This document shows, one piece after another, positions 26,294-36,600 of a stretch of 64,000 nt of DNA. Source of the stretch: Verrucomicrobiaceae bacterium (lineage in GTDB: Bacteria; Verrucomicrobiota; Verrucomicrobiia; Verrucomicrobiales; Verrucomicrobiaceae); NCBI GenBank assembly GCA_016795485.1, contig JAEUHM010000004.1, positions 62,001 to 126,000 of the forward strand, read 5' to 3'. Made by a program: the position numbers and the translations under genes. The notes beneath the pieces are model-generated. The model worked only from the letters and a program-made list of their open reading frames with translations, did no database searches and was not told the DNA's origin. Numbering within the stretch: position 1 is the stretch's first letter; each line of letters opens with the position of its first letter.

Positions 26294-28795
26294 TCAGCGA
26301 TTCCCGCCCCGACCAGTCGGATTTGGGTCCATGTCCAGCGGGAGGCTCACTTGTGGGAACTCCTTCAAGGTCATGGAGAAGATCAGGCCATAATCGGTGG
26401 CACCACGGTTGTCGCGGACCAGGGCACCAATGCTGGCCACCCAGCTGCTCAGGTCGCGGTGGAGGGCGTAGCTCTGATACTCAAGCGTGCCGTCATCCAA
26501 CTCGTAAACATGGTTTGCGGAAAGCCCCCAGTTCTCGTTCAGACGAGCGTAGATCCGGCTGTAGACCAAGCTGCTGTCTGGGAAGAATGGGTGATCGCTG
26601 AGGAACTGATGTCCAAGAGACAGCGACAGAGCACGGATCGGTCGGTAGGTGATACCGTAGTTGGCTTCAGTGAAGTTAGCATCGTCGCCCGCGATTGGGA
26701 GTTGGGTATCAGCCCAGAAGCGAATCCATGGTACTGGGCTCCAGAACAACTCATTGTAGAGGTTGCCCATCGAGCGATCAAACTCAGGATCGTCCATGAA
26801 TACGTCCACATAGGTGTTCAAGCCCGCCCATGAGTAAGTTTGCACGTTGGAGTCATCGGCGGTGCGGAACTGCCAGTCCTGATAGGTGCTCGTGTAGTCC
26901 CGGCGAGTCTGTAAGAGGTTCCTCACACCCACGCGGGCGATGTTCCAGCTTCTCAAGTCATCGATCGCCGTCCACATCGGCACATCCAGAGGACGTGGGC
27001 GGGTGGTGGGCACCATTTGGTCAATCGCAGGCAAGCCCTCGATCTCGTCCGCATTGAGGTAGGAGTAGTTGATATAAGGCTGAATCGTGTGCTTCAGGCC
27101 ATTCAAACCGAGCCCTGGATTGGAGACATCTTCCCAGGTCTTTGTTAGCTTGAACGACACATCCATGCCCGCATGGAAAATGGGGCGGGTATCGCTGCTA
27201 AGATCAAGATCGCCACCTTCCACGCTGGAATAGTGAGTGACGCCACCACCAATGCGCGGAACGAGATTCAGCCAGCCAAACAGCGTCTTTGGCATCAACA
27301 CTTCATGATAGCTGTGAATGCGTTGGAAGCTGTTCTCGGAAAGTTGTGTCTGCAACAGCGCCAGAGATTGCTCCACTTCATCACGCCCGAAGCGTGCAGC
27401 GGGGTCCAGACCCACCGTGCGCTTCAAGCCCGTGTTATCGAAGTCAAAGTCACGATTGATCTTGTCAGCATCGAGCAAGGTATCCAGATCACCGTCTTCG
27501 CCATTCTCCTTGGCAGACTTGTCCAGCAGTCCCAAAGCATATTTGGCGGACTTCATGGTGTTCTCAGCCTGAAGTCGCTCCACACTGCCAAGCTTCTCCT
27601 TCAAGAATCCCCAGGATGTATTCCCTTGGTAAAACAGACCCGTGTTAAAGATCGGCGACCGCGTGAAGTCGAAAGCAACCTCAGGAAGGCGGGTATCAGT
27701 GGTGTAGAAGTCGTTGAGTTGGAACTTCGCCATCAATGTGGCCGTATAGCGAGGGTCCGTGCGCACCAGGGAGACTTGGTTGTCTGGCTCACGATTGGAC
27801 CTGAACTCTTCCATGAAGAAGTCCTCGTAGAAGAACTCGTCAGACATCTTGTTAATGTCGAAATCAAGGTGCCATGTGCGGCTCGCTGGCCCAGTGATGT
27901 AGATCCGGTGTTGGAAGTTGATGCGGTAGCGGCTGGAGTCCACGTCCGTGCGCACTTCTTTTGCCTGACTACGAAGTGGGTCTGAGTCATTGGCGTAGTA
28001 GAGCTTCAGGCGGCCAATGTTCGGGTTATCCTTGTGCTTCATGGAGATGAAGTCTGCACCGCCTGCAATGCCGCGAGCACTGCGCAAATCCAGGTGATAC
28101 TTGGCAAGGGTATGATCGCCGTGGATCACGCCATACTGGTTCAAAAGGAACGCTCCCCAGTTTTGTCCATATCCGGGGCTAAAGGTGTATCCGACCTCGT
28201 CGTCCAGCGGTTGGGACATATAAGGCAACCAGAAGATCGGCGTGTTGCCGGCATAGACCTTCACCCCTTTCATCACAATGCGGTCATCGGGGTAGATCGT
28301 GATCTTGCGGGCCTTTACTTTGTAGTTGGGGTTCGCCACGTCGTGCGTGGTGAAGAATGCACCCTCTCCGTCCACCCGCTCCACGTATTTGGTCTCCGTC
28401 TCAAAGCTGTCCATCTCGTAGAAGAGTTGTCCGCCCTTGTGCATCATCCCGCTGCGGATATCCGCTCCGTGGAGGTCATTGGTTTTCGTGTTGTAGACGA
28501 TCCGCTCACCCTGGTAGATCACTCCCGCCTTCACCACCGTCACTGAGCCCCGCGCGATCACGTCCCCCGTATTGTAGTTGTAGTCAGCTTCTTGACCTTT
28601 GATCTCCGTGTCACCGTACTTGATGTGCACGTTACCCTTGGCAGATGCGATCCCGGTTTCTGGGTCGAAACTCGTCTCCAGTCCTTCAATGTCCACATTG
28701 CTCTCCAGGGAGCTTAGTAGGCTGTCGGTGGGGAGCTGAGCACCTGCCATGAACGGCATGGCAAAGGTCAGTGCAAGGAGGCGGAAGGTTCTCAT
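26294..28795 (-). CDS. lptD: LPS-assembly outer-membrane protein LptD (OstA)
   Basis: 833 aa with a signal peptide (MRTFRLLALTFAMPFMAGAQ). Residues about 35-190 are the beta-jellyroll LptA/OstA-like domain (FDPETGIASAKGNVHIKYGD, GDVIARGSVTVVKAGV, VMKGVKVYAGNTPIFWLPYM). The rest is a beta-barrel with alternating aromatic strands, containing the LptD C-terminal pattern WSPVPWIRFWADTQLP and closing strands. LptD inserts lipopolysaccharide into the outer leaflet, so the cell is diderm with LPS or a similar glycolipid. The start is ATG at 28795 next to the signal peptide; its own terminator follows. Confidence 0.93.
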   Translation of the reverse strand: MRTFRLLALTFAMPFMAGAQLPTDSLLSSLESNVDIEGLETSFDPETGIASAKGNVHIKYGDTEIKGQEADYNYNTGDVIARGSVTVVKAGVIYQGERIVYNTKTNDLHGADIRSGMMHKGGQLFYEMDSFETETKYVERVDGEGAFFTTHDVANPNYKVKARKITIYPDDRIVMKGVKVYAGNTPIFWLPYMSQPLDDEVGYTFSPGYGQNWGAFLLNQYGVIHGDHTLAKYHLDLRSARGIAGGADFISMKHKDNPNIGRLKLYYANDSDPLRSQAKEVRTDVDSSRYRINFQHRIYITGPASRTWHLDFDINKMSDEFFYEDFFMEEFRSNREPDNQVSLVRTDPRYTATLMAKFQLNDFYTTDTRLPEVAFDFTRSPIFNTGLFYQGNTSWGFLKEKLGSVERLQAENTMKSAKYALGLLDKSAKENGEDGDLDTLLDADKINRDFDFDNTGLKRTVGLDPAARFGRDEVEQSLALLQTQLSENSFQRIHSYHEVLMPKTLFGWLNLVPRIGGGVTHYSSVEGGDLDLSSDTRPIFHAGMDVSFKLTKTWEDVSNPGLGLNGLKHTIQPYINYSYLNADEIEGLPAIDQMVPTTRPRPLDVPMWTAIDDLRSWNIARVGVRNLLQTRRDYTSTYQDWQFRTADDSNVQTYSWAGLNTYVDVFMDDPEFDRSMGNLYNELFWSPVPWIRFWADTQLPIAGDDANFTEANYGITYRPIRALSLSLGHQFLSDHPFFPDSSLVYSRIYARLNENWGLSANHVYELDDGTLEYQSYALHRDLSSWVASIGALVRDNRGATDYGLIFSMTLKEFPQVSLPLDMDPNPTGRGGNR

Positions 28796-29015
28796 AGGCC
28801 AAAAAGAAGCGGGGGAAGTCGGGGACTGGACGGAAAACGAAAAACTATGGAGGTGTTAAACTATACCAAATAAGGCGCAACCGAGGGGGTGACAAGGAAA
28901 ACGAAAGGAAAAATCCACTCTCCTCCTCGGCTCACTCCCCCAAAATTGACTGCAATCCCCACCAGTTCGCCTTCGTTCGCACCTTTCCCATCCCTCTCCA
29001 CAGCCTTTTTTGACC

Positions 29016-30350
29016 ATGAATACGCGCAGAAACTTCCTCAAGCAGTCCGGCATCGTTGCCGCAGGCACCTTTGGTTTTCCGGCCATCACGCGCTCCCAGT
29101 CCCCCAACTCCCTCCTCCATGTCGCCTCCGTAGGCGTTCATCGCATGGGGGGAAACACCATGCGCAGTGTCGCTGCCCACCCCAAGGTCAAGATCACCGC
29201 CATCTGTGATGTGGACGCCAGTCACCTCGCCATTGCCGCAGAGCTCCACCCTGACGCCAGCAAGCACAAAGACTGGCGCGAGTTGCTCGCCGACCACTCC
29301 TCCAAGTTCGACGCCATCACCGTTGGCACCCCAGATCACTCCCACGCCCCGGTCGCCGTCACCGCCATGCGCGCCAAGAAACACGTCTACCTTCAGAAAC
29401 CCATGGCCCCCACCATCCACGAGTGCCGGGTCATCGCCGCTGAGGCGGCCAAAGCCGGCGTGGTTACCCAACTCGGCAATCAGGGCCGCTCCTCCATCGA
29501 AAGCCGCATGATGGTCGAGCTCCTCCGCTCCGGCGCGATTGGCAAAATCAAAGAAATCATCATGTGGGAGAACAAAAAACTCTCCTGGTGGCCCAAAAAC
29601 ACCACACTTCGGCCAAAGGCAGACCCCATTCCTGATGGCCTCGACTGGGATCTCTGGTGCGGCGTTCGCAATCCCGTGCCCTACCTCGATGAAACCTACC
29701 ACCCCCAGACCTGGCGCGCCTGGTTCGACTTCGGCGTTGGCGAACTCGGCGACATGGGCTGCCACCATTTCGACGCCACCGTAGACGCCCTCAAGCTCAC
29801 CCCGCCCAAACGCGTCAAACAAACCGTTGGCGGCTCAGACGGCCCCCTTTGGTCAGACAAGCGCGTGGTCGAATACCACTTCGGCGGCACCGAGATGACC
29901 GCTAGCGACACCCTCAAGCTCACCTGGATGGACGGAGAGGCTCTGCCTGACCAATCCTTGATCCAGATGCCCAAAAGCCAACGCAAGTTCCCACCCTCAG
30001 GCGGCTTCTGGATTGGCGAAAAGGGCGTCATCTTCAAACAATACGCCCAGCGCCCCTTCGTCCTGCCAGAGGAGGACTTCCCCAACTCACGCTACCCCAC
30101 CGGCTTTGCCAAGCAGGACCACTACCTCGACTGGGTAGACGCCATCCTCGAAGGTCGTCAGAGTTGCGATCCCTTCTCCCACGGCTCAAACCTCACCCAG
30201 TGCGTCCTCGTAGGCACGCTAGCAGATCGCTTCCCTGGTCAAACGCTCGAGTGGGATGACGCCAACATGAAAGTCACCAACCTCCCCGCCGCCAACGCTA
30301 TGCTCAAGCGCGACTACCGGGACGGCTGGAAGATCGAAGGTCTGGGCTGA
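29016..30350 (+). CDS. TAT-exported Gfo/Idh/MocA-family oxidoreductase
   Basis: 444 aa from the ATG at 29016 (an upstream TTG at 29010 is less likely). A twin-arginine signal is explicit: MNTRRNFLKQSGIVAAGTFG. The Rossmann domain follows, in the form usual for PVC exported members (KITAICDVDASHLAIAA, then DAITVGTPDHSHAPVAV and HVYLQKPMA with the conserved Lys-Pro). The C-terminal alpha/beta domain has GELGDMGCHHFD. Family members oxidise or reduce sugars or polyols with tightly bound NAD(P). The codon choice is strikingly C-ending compared with upstream genes, giving long shadow frames on the other strand. Confidence 0.93.
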   Translation: MNTRRNFLKQSGIVAAGTFGFPAITRSQSPNSLLHVASVGVHRMGGNTMRSVAAHPKVKITAICDVDASHLAIAAELHPDASKHKDWRELLADHSSKFDAITVGTPDHSHAPVAVTAMRAKKHVYLQKPMAPTIHECRVIAAEAAKAGVVTQLGNQGRSSIESRMMVELLRSGAIGKIKEIIMWENKKLSWWPKNTTLRPKADPIPDGLDWDLWCGVRNPVPYLDETYHPQTWRAWFDFGVGELGDMGCHHFDATVDALKLTPPKRVKQTVGGSDGPLWSDKRVVEYHFGGTEMTASDTLKLTWMDGEALPDQSLIQMPKSQRKFPPSGGFWIGEKGVIFKQYAQRPFVLPEEDFPNSRYPTGFAKQDHYLDWVDAILEGRQSCDPFSHGSNLTQCVLVGTLADRFPGQTLEWDDANMKVTNLPAANAMLKRDYRDGWKIEGLG

Positions 30351-30456
30351 TCCTTGGCCGTTCTGGCCCCCAGCACCCGCGTTTCCCGCCATCCCGGAGG
30401 CCCTTTGGCACGTTTCAGAGGCGTTTTGGGGCCTTTTGGGCCTCTTTTGGGCAGGT

Positions 30457-30765
30457 ACAGAATGATTCTGCACCGTCGCAGAATGGTCTTGCGCCGTCGC
30501 AGAATGATTTTGCACCGCCGCAGAATGGTTTTGCACCGTCGCAGAATGATTCTGCACCGCCGCAGAATGGTTTTGCGCCGTCGCAGAATGATTCTGCACC
30601 GCCGCAGAATGATTCTGCACCGCCGCAGAATGGTTTTGCACCGTTGCAGAATGATTTTGCACCGCCGCAGAATGGTTTTGCACCGTCGCAGAATGATTTT
30701 GCACCGCCGCAGAATGATTTTGCACCGTCGCAGAATGATTCTGCACCGTCGCAGAATGATTCTGC
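30457..30765. repeat. Tandem array of 15 units of 21 bp with palindromic core
   Basis: Fifteen contiguous copies of a 21-base unit: a 15-base core GCAGAATGATTCTGC (perfect 7-bp inverted repeat about a central G) and a 6-base spacer ACCGYC. The differences I find between full units are all transitions, at core positions 1, 9, 11 and 12 and three spacer positions, and most keep Watson-Crick or G-U pairing in the core. The last copy ends at the core. Because 21 is divisible by three, several frames are open on both strands with 7-residue periods (for example NHSATVQ on minus). I see no ribosome binding site or conserved start and treat the array as non-coding. It fills most of the 542-bp gap between two oxidoreductase genes; the remainder is low-complexity T/G/C sequence. 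Confidence 0.93.
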
Positions 30766-30892
30766 AAAGGCATAAATCCATCCTGGAAAGCGTCCAAACG
30801 ACATCGCAAATGCGGCGGCTGAGATCGGCTTGGCTAGGATGAGAATACCATCCCTACCGACTGATTTTGCGTCTGGCCGTCGTTGATCTGGC

Positions 30893-32989
30893 ATGTCCTG
30901 TCTCCGCCTCCTGATTTGCTTCAGCTTCACCACCCTCGCCGCCGCGGAGACGATTCAGACGGACTTGCTCATCGTCGGTGGCACGGAATCTGGCTGGGCG
31001 GCAGCGATCCAGGCGGCGCGGATGGGCTGCAAGTCGGTCACCATCGTGCATGACGGCCCATGGCTCGGCGGGCAATACACGGAGCAGGGCCTCGTGTGCG
31101 TGGATGAGAGCAAAGGAACGGGCGAGGTCGGCTGGGGACCGGCCTGGCATCCCATGAAGCGCTCGTTTCATCGCTTCGGCCTTTTCAAGGAGCTGATGGA
31201 CCGCATCGAGGCGCACAACACGCAGAAATACGGCTCGCCCATGCCCGGAAAGCCGATGCACGGCCCCACTACCTTTCGTCCGGCGGAAGCAGAGGCGATT
31301 TTTCGCGAGATGCTCCAGCCTTACATCACGAGCGGTCAGGTCACGCTGAAGCTGAATCACATCCCGGTCTCGGCGATGAAGTCGGACGGAAAAGTCACCG
31401 GCATGACCTTTCGTTCGGACAATGGCGACACACTGGAGGTGAAGGCCGCGCTCACGATTGATGCGAGCGATTGGGGCGATGTCGTGCAGCTCAGCGGCAC
31501 CGAGTTTGAAGTCGGACCTGATCCGAAGTCACGCTATGGCGAGCCGAGCGCACAGGAGGACGTGTCCATGAATCCGCCGAACGAGATGAATCCGATCACC
31601 TGGACGCTTATCGTCGAAGAAGGCAAAACGGACACGCCGATCCCGCAGCCGCCGCGTTACGATGAGCGCGGCTTTTTCCGCAGCACCTCGTTTGGACGAA
31701 AAGAGGCCGCGAAACTGCAGTGGGAGCATCCGGTCAAGACGGGCAACAACTCGCCCTGGCCCGCCAAAGGCACGGAAAGCAAACGCCAGGGCACCATCCT
31801 CAGCATGAGGCGCATCGTGGAGGGCACCACGAGCACTGATGGCATCACCAGCGCTCTCATTTGCTACTCCAACGGCCAGGATTATCCGCTGGAACGACTG
31901 CCGCGTCATGTGTGCGAGGCACTTGAGGCCACGGAGCGCGGCGCCTCGATGAAGAACCTCGTTTCGATGAGTCGCGACCAGCGCCAGATCGTGTTCGAAG
32001 ACTGCAAAGCGCACTCGCTCGGCCTGCTGCATCATTTGCAGACGACGGTGCATGATCGTGCCAAGGATAAAACGAACAGCCTGCGGCACTACCATCTCAG
32101 CGCCGAGTTCGGCACGCCCGATCAACTGCCGATGAAGCCCTACATCCGCGAAAGCCTGCGACTGAAGGCCCTCTACATGATGCGCGAGCAGGACAGCCTC
32201 ACCGAGGGCAAAACCGCCGCCAATGCCAAAGAAGCCTTGGCGAGTGTGATGTATCCTGATGGCGTCTTCGCGTGGCAATTTCACTACGACTTCCACGACA
32301 CGGGACGCACCTATTTGAAGAGCGCGGGCGACTCCGGCCCCTGGACGCACTACGGCAAGCCCGGACGCGACATCCATAACCTCAGCGACCGCAGCGTCTT
32401 CCCACTCCGCAGCCTCGTGCCAGTAAAAATGAACGGCCTCATCGGTGCTCAGGGCAATGTGGGCTTCAGCAGCATCGTCAGCAGCGCCGTGCGTCTGCAC
32501 GATCATCGCGTCCACATCGGCCAGGCCGCCGGAGCACTCGCCGTGCTCGCCTTGAAGCATCAAAAGCAGCCGCGAGACCTCGCCGCGAGCCGAGCCCACC
32601 TCGAAGAAATCCAGCACGCCCTCTGCGGCGGCACCAAAGGCACTCCGATCCTCCTCTGGCCCTGGCGCGACCTCCCCACCGATCACAGCGCGTTTGTGGC
32701 GATCAACCGCCTCAGCGCCCGCGGCCTCATCCCCGCCGCCCGCGACGAAGTGGACTTCCAACCCGATGCACCTGCCACTGAAGAGTGGCAAAAAACCATC
32801 CTCACCCGCACCAACCTCGAAATACCCCTCAACAACAAACTCACCCGAAGCCAGTTCGCCGCCCAAGTCTGGTCCAAACTCGAAAAACAGCCCCCCAAGC
32901 CCTGGACTCCCCAAAAACCCAATGATGCCGATGCCGACGGCATTCCCGATCTCGATGACCCGCTGCCGTTCGGTGAGTCACACTTTTGA
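30893..32989 (+). CDS. Exported FAD-dependent oxidoreductase
   Basis: 698 aa with a signal peptide (MSCLRLLICFSFTTLAAAE). The FAD-binding Rossmann motif follows directly (TDLLIVGGTESGWAAAIQAA), then GPWLGGQYTEQG, and near residue 520 a second FAD contact typical of the FAD_oxidored family (QGNVGFSSIVSSAVRLHDH and HIGQAAGALAVLALKH). The C-terminus carries an Asp-rich calcium-type loop DADADGIPDLDDPLPFG, as in thrombospondin type 3 repeats, and a domain that looks like an S-layer or repeat module. Function is probably oxidation of a sugar or other small molecule in the periplasm. The large antisense frames are shadows of its GC-rich codon use. Confidence 0.88.
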   Translation: MSCLRLLICFSFTTLAAAETIQTDLLIVGGTESGWAAAIQAARMGCKSVTIVHDGPWLGGQYTEQGLVCVDESKGTGEVGWGPAWHPMKRSFHRFGLFKELMDRIEAHNTQKYGSPMPGKPMHGPTTFRPAEAEAIFREMLQPYITSGQVTLKLNHIPVSAMKSDGKVTGMTFRSDNGDTLEVKAALTIDASDWGDVVQLSGTEFEVGPDPKSRYGEPSAQEDVSMNPPNEMNPITWTLIVEEGKTDTPIPQPPRYDERGFFRSTSFGRKEAAKLQWEHPVKTGNNSPWPAKGTESKRQGTILSMRRIVEGTTSTDGITSALICYSNGQDYPLERLPRHVCEALEATERGASMKNLVSMSRDQRQIVFEDCKAHSLGLLHHLQTTVHDRAKDKTNSLRHYHLSAEFGTPDQLPMKPYIRESLRLKALYMMREQDSLTEGKTAANAKEALASVMYPDGVFAWQFHYDFHDTGRTYLKSAGDSGPWTHYGKPGRDIHNLSDRSVFPLRSLVPVKMNGLIGAQGNVGFSSIVSSAVRLHDHRVHIGQAAGALAVLALKHQKQPRDLAASRAHLEEIQHALCGGTKGTPILLWPWRDLPTDHSAFVAINRLSARGLIPAARDEVDFQPDAPATEEWQKTILTRTNLEIPLNNKLTRSQFAAQVWSKLEKQPPKPWTPQKPNDADADGIPDLDDPLPFGESHF

Positions 32990-33016
32990 GTTAGGTTAAC
33001 CGCCTCCGTTCTTCAT

Positions 33017-33072
33017 GCCCAGGGCACTAAAGTCATCCCTGGGCCGTGCACCGGAAGCCTCCGCGGCTTCCG
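33017..33072. repeat. Intergenic palindromic elements (two hairpins)
   Basis: GCCCAGGG at 33017-33024 pairs with CCCTGGGC at 33037-33044. CGGAAGCC at 33052-33059 pairs with GGCTTCCG at 33065-33072 around a 5-base loop. Neither is followed by a T-run. The first stem recurs at 37810-37838, so these look like dispersed REP-like elements. The rest of the 32990-33372 gap holds no gene I can support. Confidence 0.6.
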
Positions 33073-33192
33073 CTACACACGACCTCCGCGTTTCTGCTGG
33101 TTAACGCAAGGAACCCAGCCCCACGCCTGCCGCCTCACAGAGACGGCCTACAGCAAGCCCACCGCCCAAACGAAGCCCAGGGCCAACTGTAG

Positions 33193-33211
33193 CTTGGGTC
33201 TGTGACCCAGG
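33193..33211. repeat. Short intergenic palindrome
   Basis: CTTGGGTC (33193-33200) pairs with GACCCAGG (33204-33211) across a 3-base TGT, with one G-U pair. There is no T-run, so it is probably another dispersed palindrome rather than a terminator. Confidence 0.5.
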
Positions 33212-33372
33212 AGACGTCGGACAACCTTCAAGGCCAACGCCAAGCAATCCCGCCCGCCTCCCCTAACCACTTTAGGATTGACTTTAGATGCCATACGGGA
33301 AAGCCTGAATGGTTTCCGCATTTCTCTGCGGACAGTTCCGCTAGCTCGACTCCATCACCTACCTCCCCACCC

Positions 33373-33564
33373 ATGAATAAGCCAACGCTTCTCTCCACCC
33401 TCGCCGCAGCCGCGCTCGGCTTGTGGCTCAGCTTCACCACTGCTCAGGCGCAGACCTTTGAGACGCTGTTCTCGGACAATCAGGGCCGCAATCCGTATGC
33501 CAACCTCATCCAAGGCAGCGATGGCACTGGAGCCACCCACTTGGTGCATGTGGAGGTGCCTTAG
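33373..33564 (+). pseudogene. Remnant of a secreted repeat protein (signal peptide plus both ends)
   Basis: 63 codons from the ATG at 33373. Residues 1-28 are a good signal peptide (MNKPTLLSTLAAAALGLWLS, then TTAQAQ). Next comes TFETLFSDNQGRNPYANLIQ and GSDG, which looks like the opening of a GloVer-type repeat protein. It then jumps straight to GTGATHLVHVEVP and a stop. That ending closely matches the C-terminus of the downstream delta-60 protein (GGTHLLHVAVP). The simplest reading is a large in-frame internal deletion, possibly by recombination between related genes. It could still be expressed as a short secreted peptide. The frame extends upstream to 33202, but that part looks non-coding. 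Confidence 0.6.
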
Positions 33565-33628
33565 TCGGGCATTGGACAGCCCCGAATCACCTTGAAATGA
33601 ATCCCGAACAATCTGCCAATACAACTCC

Positions 33629-36600
33629 ATGAAGACACTAACCTTCCTCTCCGCACTTGCCTGTATTTCATCACTGGCCACATCGGCATTGAGCCAGACT
33701 TACCAATTCACCTATCACATCAATTCCACAACGGCTTCAGCCAACACCACTCAAGTACTTGACGTGCCTGCAAGCGACGGTGTGATCGATATTGCCGAGA
33801 ATGGGACGGTTCAGATCCCGCAGTTTCAGTCGTACACTTTCATCAACACCTGTGCGTTTGGAAACTTCAGCGGGGGAGGGACATCTAACCGGGGTGCAAC
33901 TGTCGATGGTGTGAGCAAAACGGGGAATCTAAATCAGTCGATGAACTTTGTTCTGTGCTCTGGTGGTTCTGCATCGCTAGGGACGTCACAACCTATAACT
34001 TGGACGCCTGATGTGGGGGGCGGTGATAGGAAATTGCTGACATTGGTGATTGGCTCGAGCAGCAGTAGTTCAACCGGATGGATGCCTGGAACGTTCACTC
34101 TTGCTGAGGCGAATGACAATCCGATAGCGGTGATTCAAGGGGCACCTGCCTACTTCTTCAGGGGGGGCACACTCACCCTGGATGGGTCTGAGTCCCGAGA
34201 TGTCGATGTAGCAGGCAGTATCACGGGGCTGCATTGGGATGTGGACAATGATGGCCAATTTGACGATGGGACTGGTCCGGTGCTAACGGTCCTCCCGGGC
34301 AGTTACCCTGCGAGTTGGACCGCTGGCAGCAACGCGACTATTCGACTCAGAGCTACGGACAACTCTGGAGCAACCCACATTGCCACCATTACACGCCTTG
34401 TAGATCCAACGGGAGCTGTTGCACCTGACTCGGTTCTGGATTTGACATTCAATGGTACCGGCACGGCGGTCACCCCAATAGGCAGCAGCCATGAATATGG
34501 CCGGGGAGTCGCGGTGCAGAGTGACGGCAAGATTTTGGTCGCAGGCGAGTCCTACAACGGCAGCAACTACGACTTTGCGCTGGTGCGCTATACGGAAGCT
34601 GGCGTGCTGGATACAACTTTTGGAACAGGGGGCAAGGTCACTACGGCCATTGGCTCCAGTTCAGACATTGCGTTTGCTCTGGCGCTTCAGGATGACGGGG
34701 GGATCGTGTTAGCCGGATATTCTTACAACGGCAGTAACAATGACGTAGCGTTGGCTCGCTACACGGCTACGGGGGCATTGGACACCACGTTTGGCGTGGG
34801 AGGGAAGGTCACGACTCAAATCGGAAGTGGCGAGGACATCGCCCGGGGCGTGGCCGTGCAGAGCGATGGCAAAATTGTGGTGGCTGGCTACACTTACAAT
34901 GGCAGCAACGAAGACGTGGCCGTTCTTCGCTACAATAACAATGGCACACTCGACACTAGCTTTGGCACTGCGGGTAAGGTCACAACACCGATTGGGGGCA
35001 GCACGGCTGACCTGGGGAGACAGCTAACGATCCAGAGTGATGGCAAGCTATTGGTCGTGGGAAATAGCCATAACGGTAGCAATAACGACGTGATCTTGCT
35101 CCGCTACACCACGAGTGGAGCGCTGGACACAACATTCGCAACTGGGGGTAAAGCGGTGACCGCTATTGGCACGGACGATGACTATGGCTTTGATGTAGCG
35201 GAGCAATCGGATGGTAAACTCGTGGTTGCAGGGTCAACGAAGACCGCAGGCTTGTACGACTTTGCATTTGTCCGCTATACCGCAACAGGGCTGCTAGACA
35301 CGAGCTTTGATGGAGATGGGAAGGCGAGTTTTGCCATGGGGAGCGCCGGAGGAAATGATCACGCTTATGGCGTGGCGGTGCAAAGTGACGGAAAGATCAT
35401 CGCTGCTGGAGCGGCTTCAAATGGCGCAAACAACGACTTCGCGCTGCTACGCCTCACAAGCTCAGGTGTGTTGGACCCACTGTTCGGGCAGAACGGACGA
35501 CTCACCCAGAGCTTTGGGTCTGGAGAAGATGTTGCTTATTCGATGGCACTTCAGGCTGACGGTAGATTCGTAGTGGCTGGCTACACCAACAACGGAAGCA
35601 ATGACGACATCGCGATCGCTCGCTATTGGATCGATCGAGTCCCTGCGGTGGTGACCACAGGAGTCACCGCGCTTGGTGGAACCAGTGTCACACTGAATGG
35701 CTCGGTAAACCCCAACGGCAATGCGACTACTGCCGAGTTTCACTATGGGCTCACGACAAGCTATGGAAGCACGGTTTCTGCACCCATTCCCCAACCCAGC
35801 GGCACCTTGCCCCAAAATGTCAGCGCTCAGCTCACTAACTTGACGCCAGGAACCACCTATCACTATCGGCTCACGGCTAGCAATGTTTTTGACGACGTTG
35901 CCGGAGACGACATGACCTTTACCACGCTCAACGACGATGCAGTTCTGATGGGACTCACCTTGAATGTGGGTGATTTGAGTCCACCTTTCGCAAGTAACGT
36001 CTTCAGCTACTCCGCTACCGTAGCAAGCAACGTCAGCAGCGTCACCATCACTCCCACGCTATCAGACCCTGCCGCGAGTTTTACTGTAAATGGTGCGCCG
36101 AACGGCCCAATCCCACTTAGCTTTGGCAACAACATCATTACCGTATTGGTTACTGCCGAGGATGGCACTACCACCCTAGCCTATAGTGTAACTATCACTC
36201 GTCTCAGTGATCCACTCTTCACCACACTGCACTCCAAAGGCGGGGCGGTGCCTAACGCAGGAGTGGTGGGCAGTGGCATCCCGGCGGGAGCGATTTGGAG
36301 CAAGCTGGGTGTCCCGAGCATCAATGACGCGGGTCACCTCGCGGTGTTGGGTGATTGGGCAGCAGGCACGGTGCGGGGATCGAGCATCTTCCGTGGCGGT
36401 CCTGGTGCCGTGACACTGCAAATCTCACTCAGCAAGGGCACAGCAGTGCCAGGGCTGACCAATGTGGTGCTGGGCACACTGAAGGACCCGATCTTGGGTC
36501 CAGATGGGTCCATCGCGGTGGTAGCAGGCCTAGCCAACGCCCCAAGCACGACCGGAGCAGTGACCACAGCAGACAACGCAGCCCTGGTGCTGGATGCCGA

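Noticed and set aside
30219-30842. Open frames with 7-residue repeats on both strands across the first tandem array
   Set aside because: Any frame remains open because the unit is 21 bp with few stop-like words; no ribosome binding site, and the minus-strand frame intrudes into the end of the upstream gene.
31529-32914. 461-codon open frame opposite the FAD oxidoreductase
   Set aside because: It mirrors the GC-rich third-position bias of the plus-strand gene, has no recognisable domain and lacks a supported start. The plus-strand frame has a signal peptide and FAD motifs.
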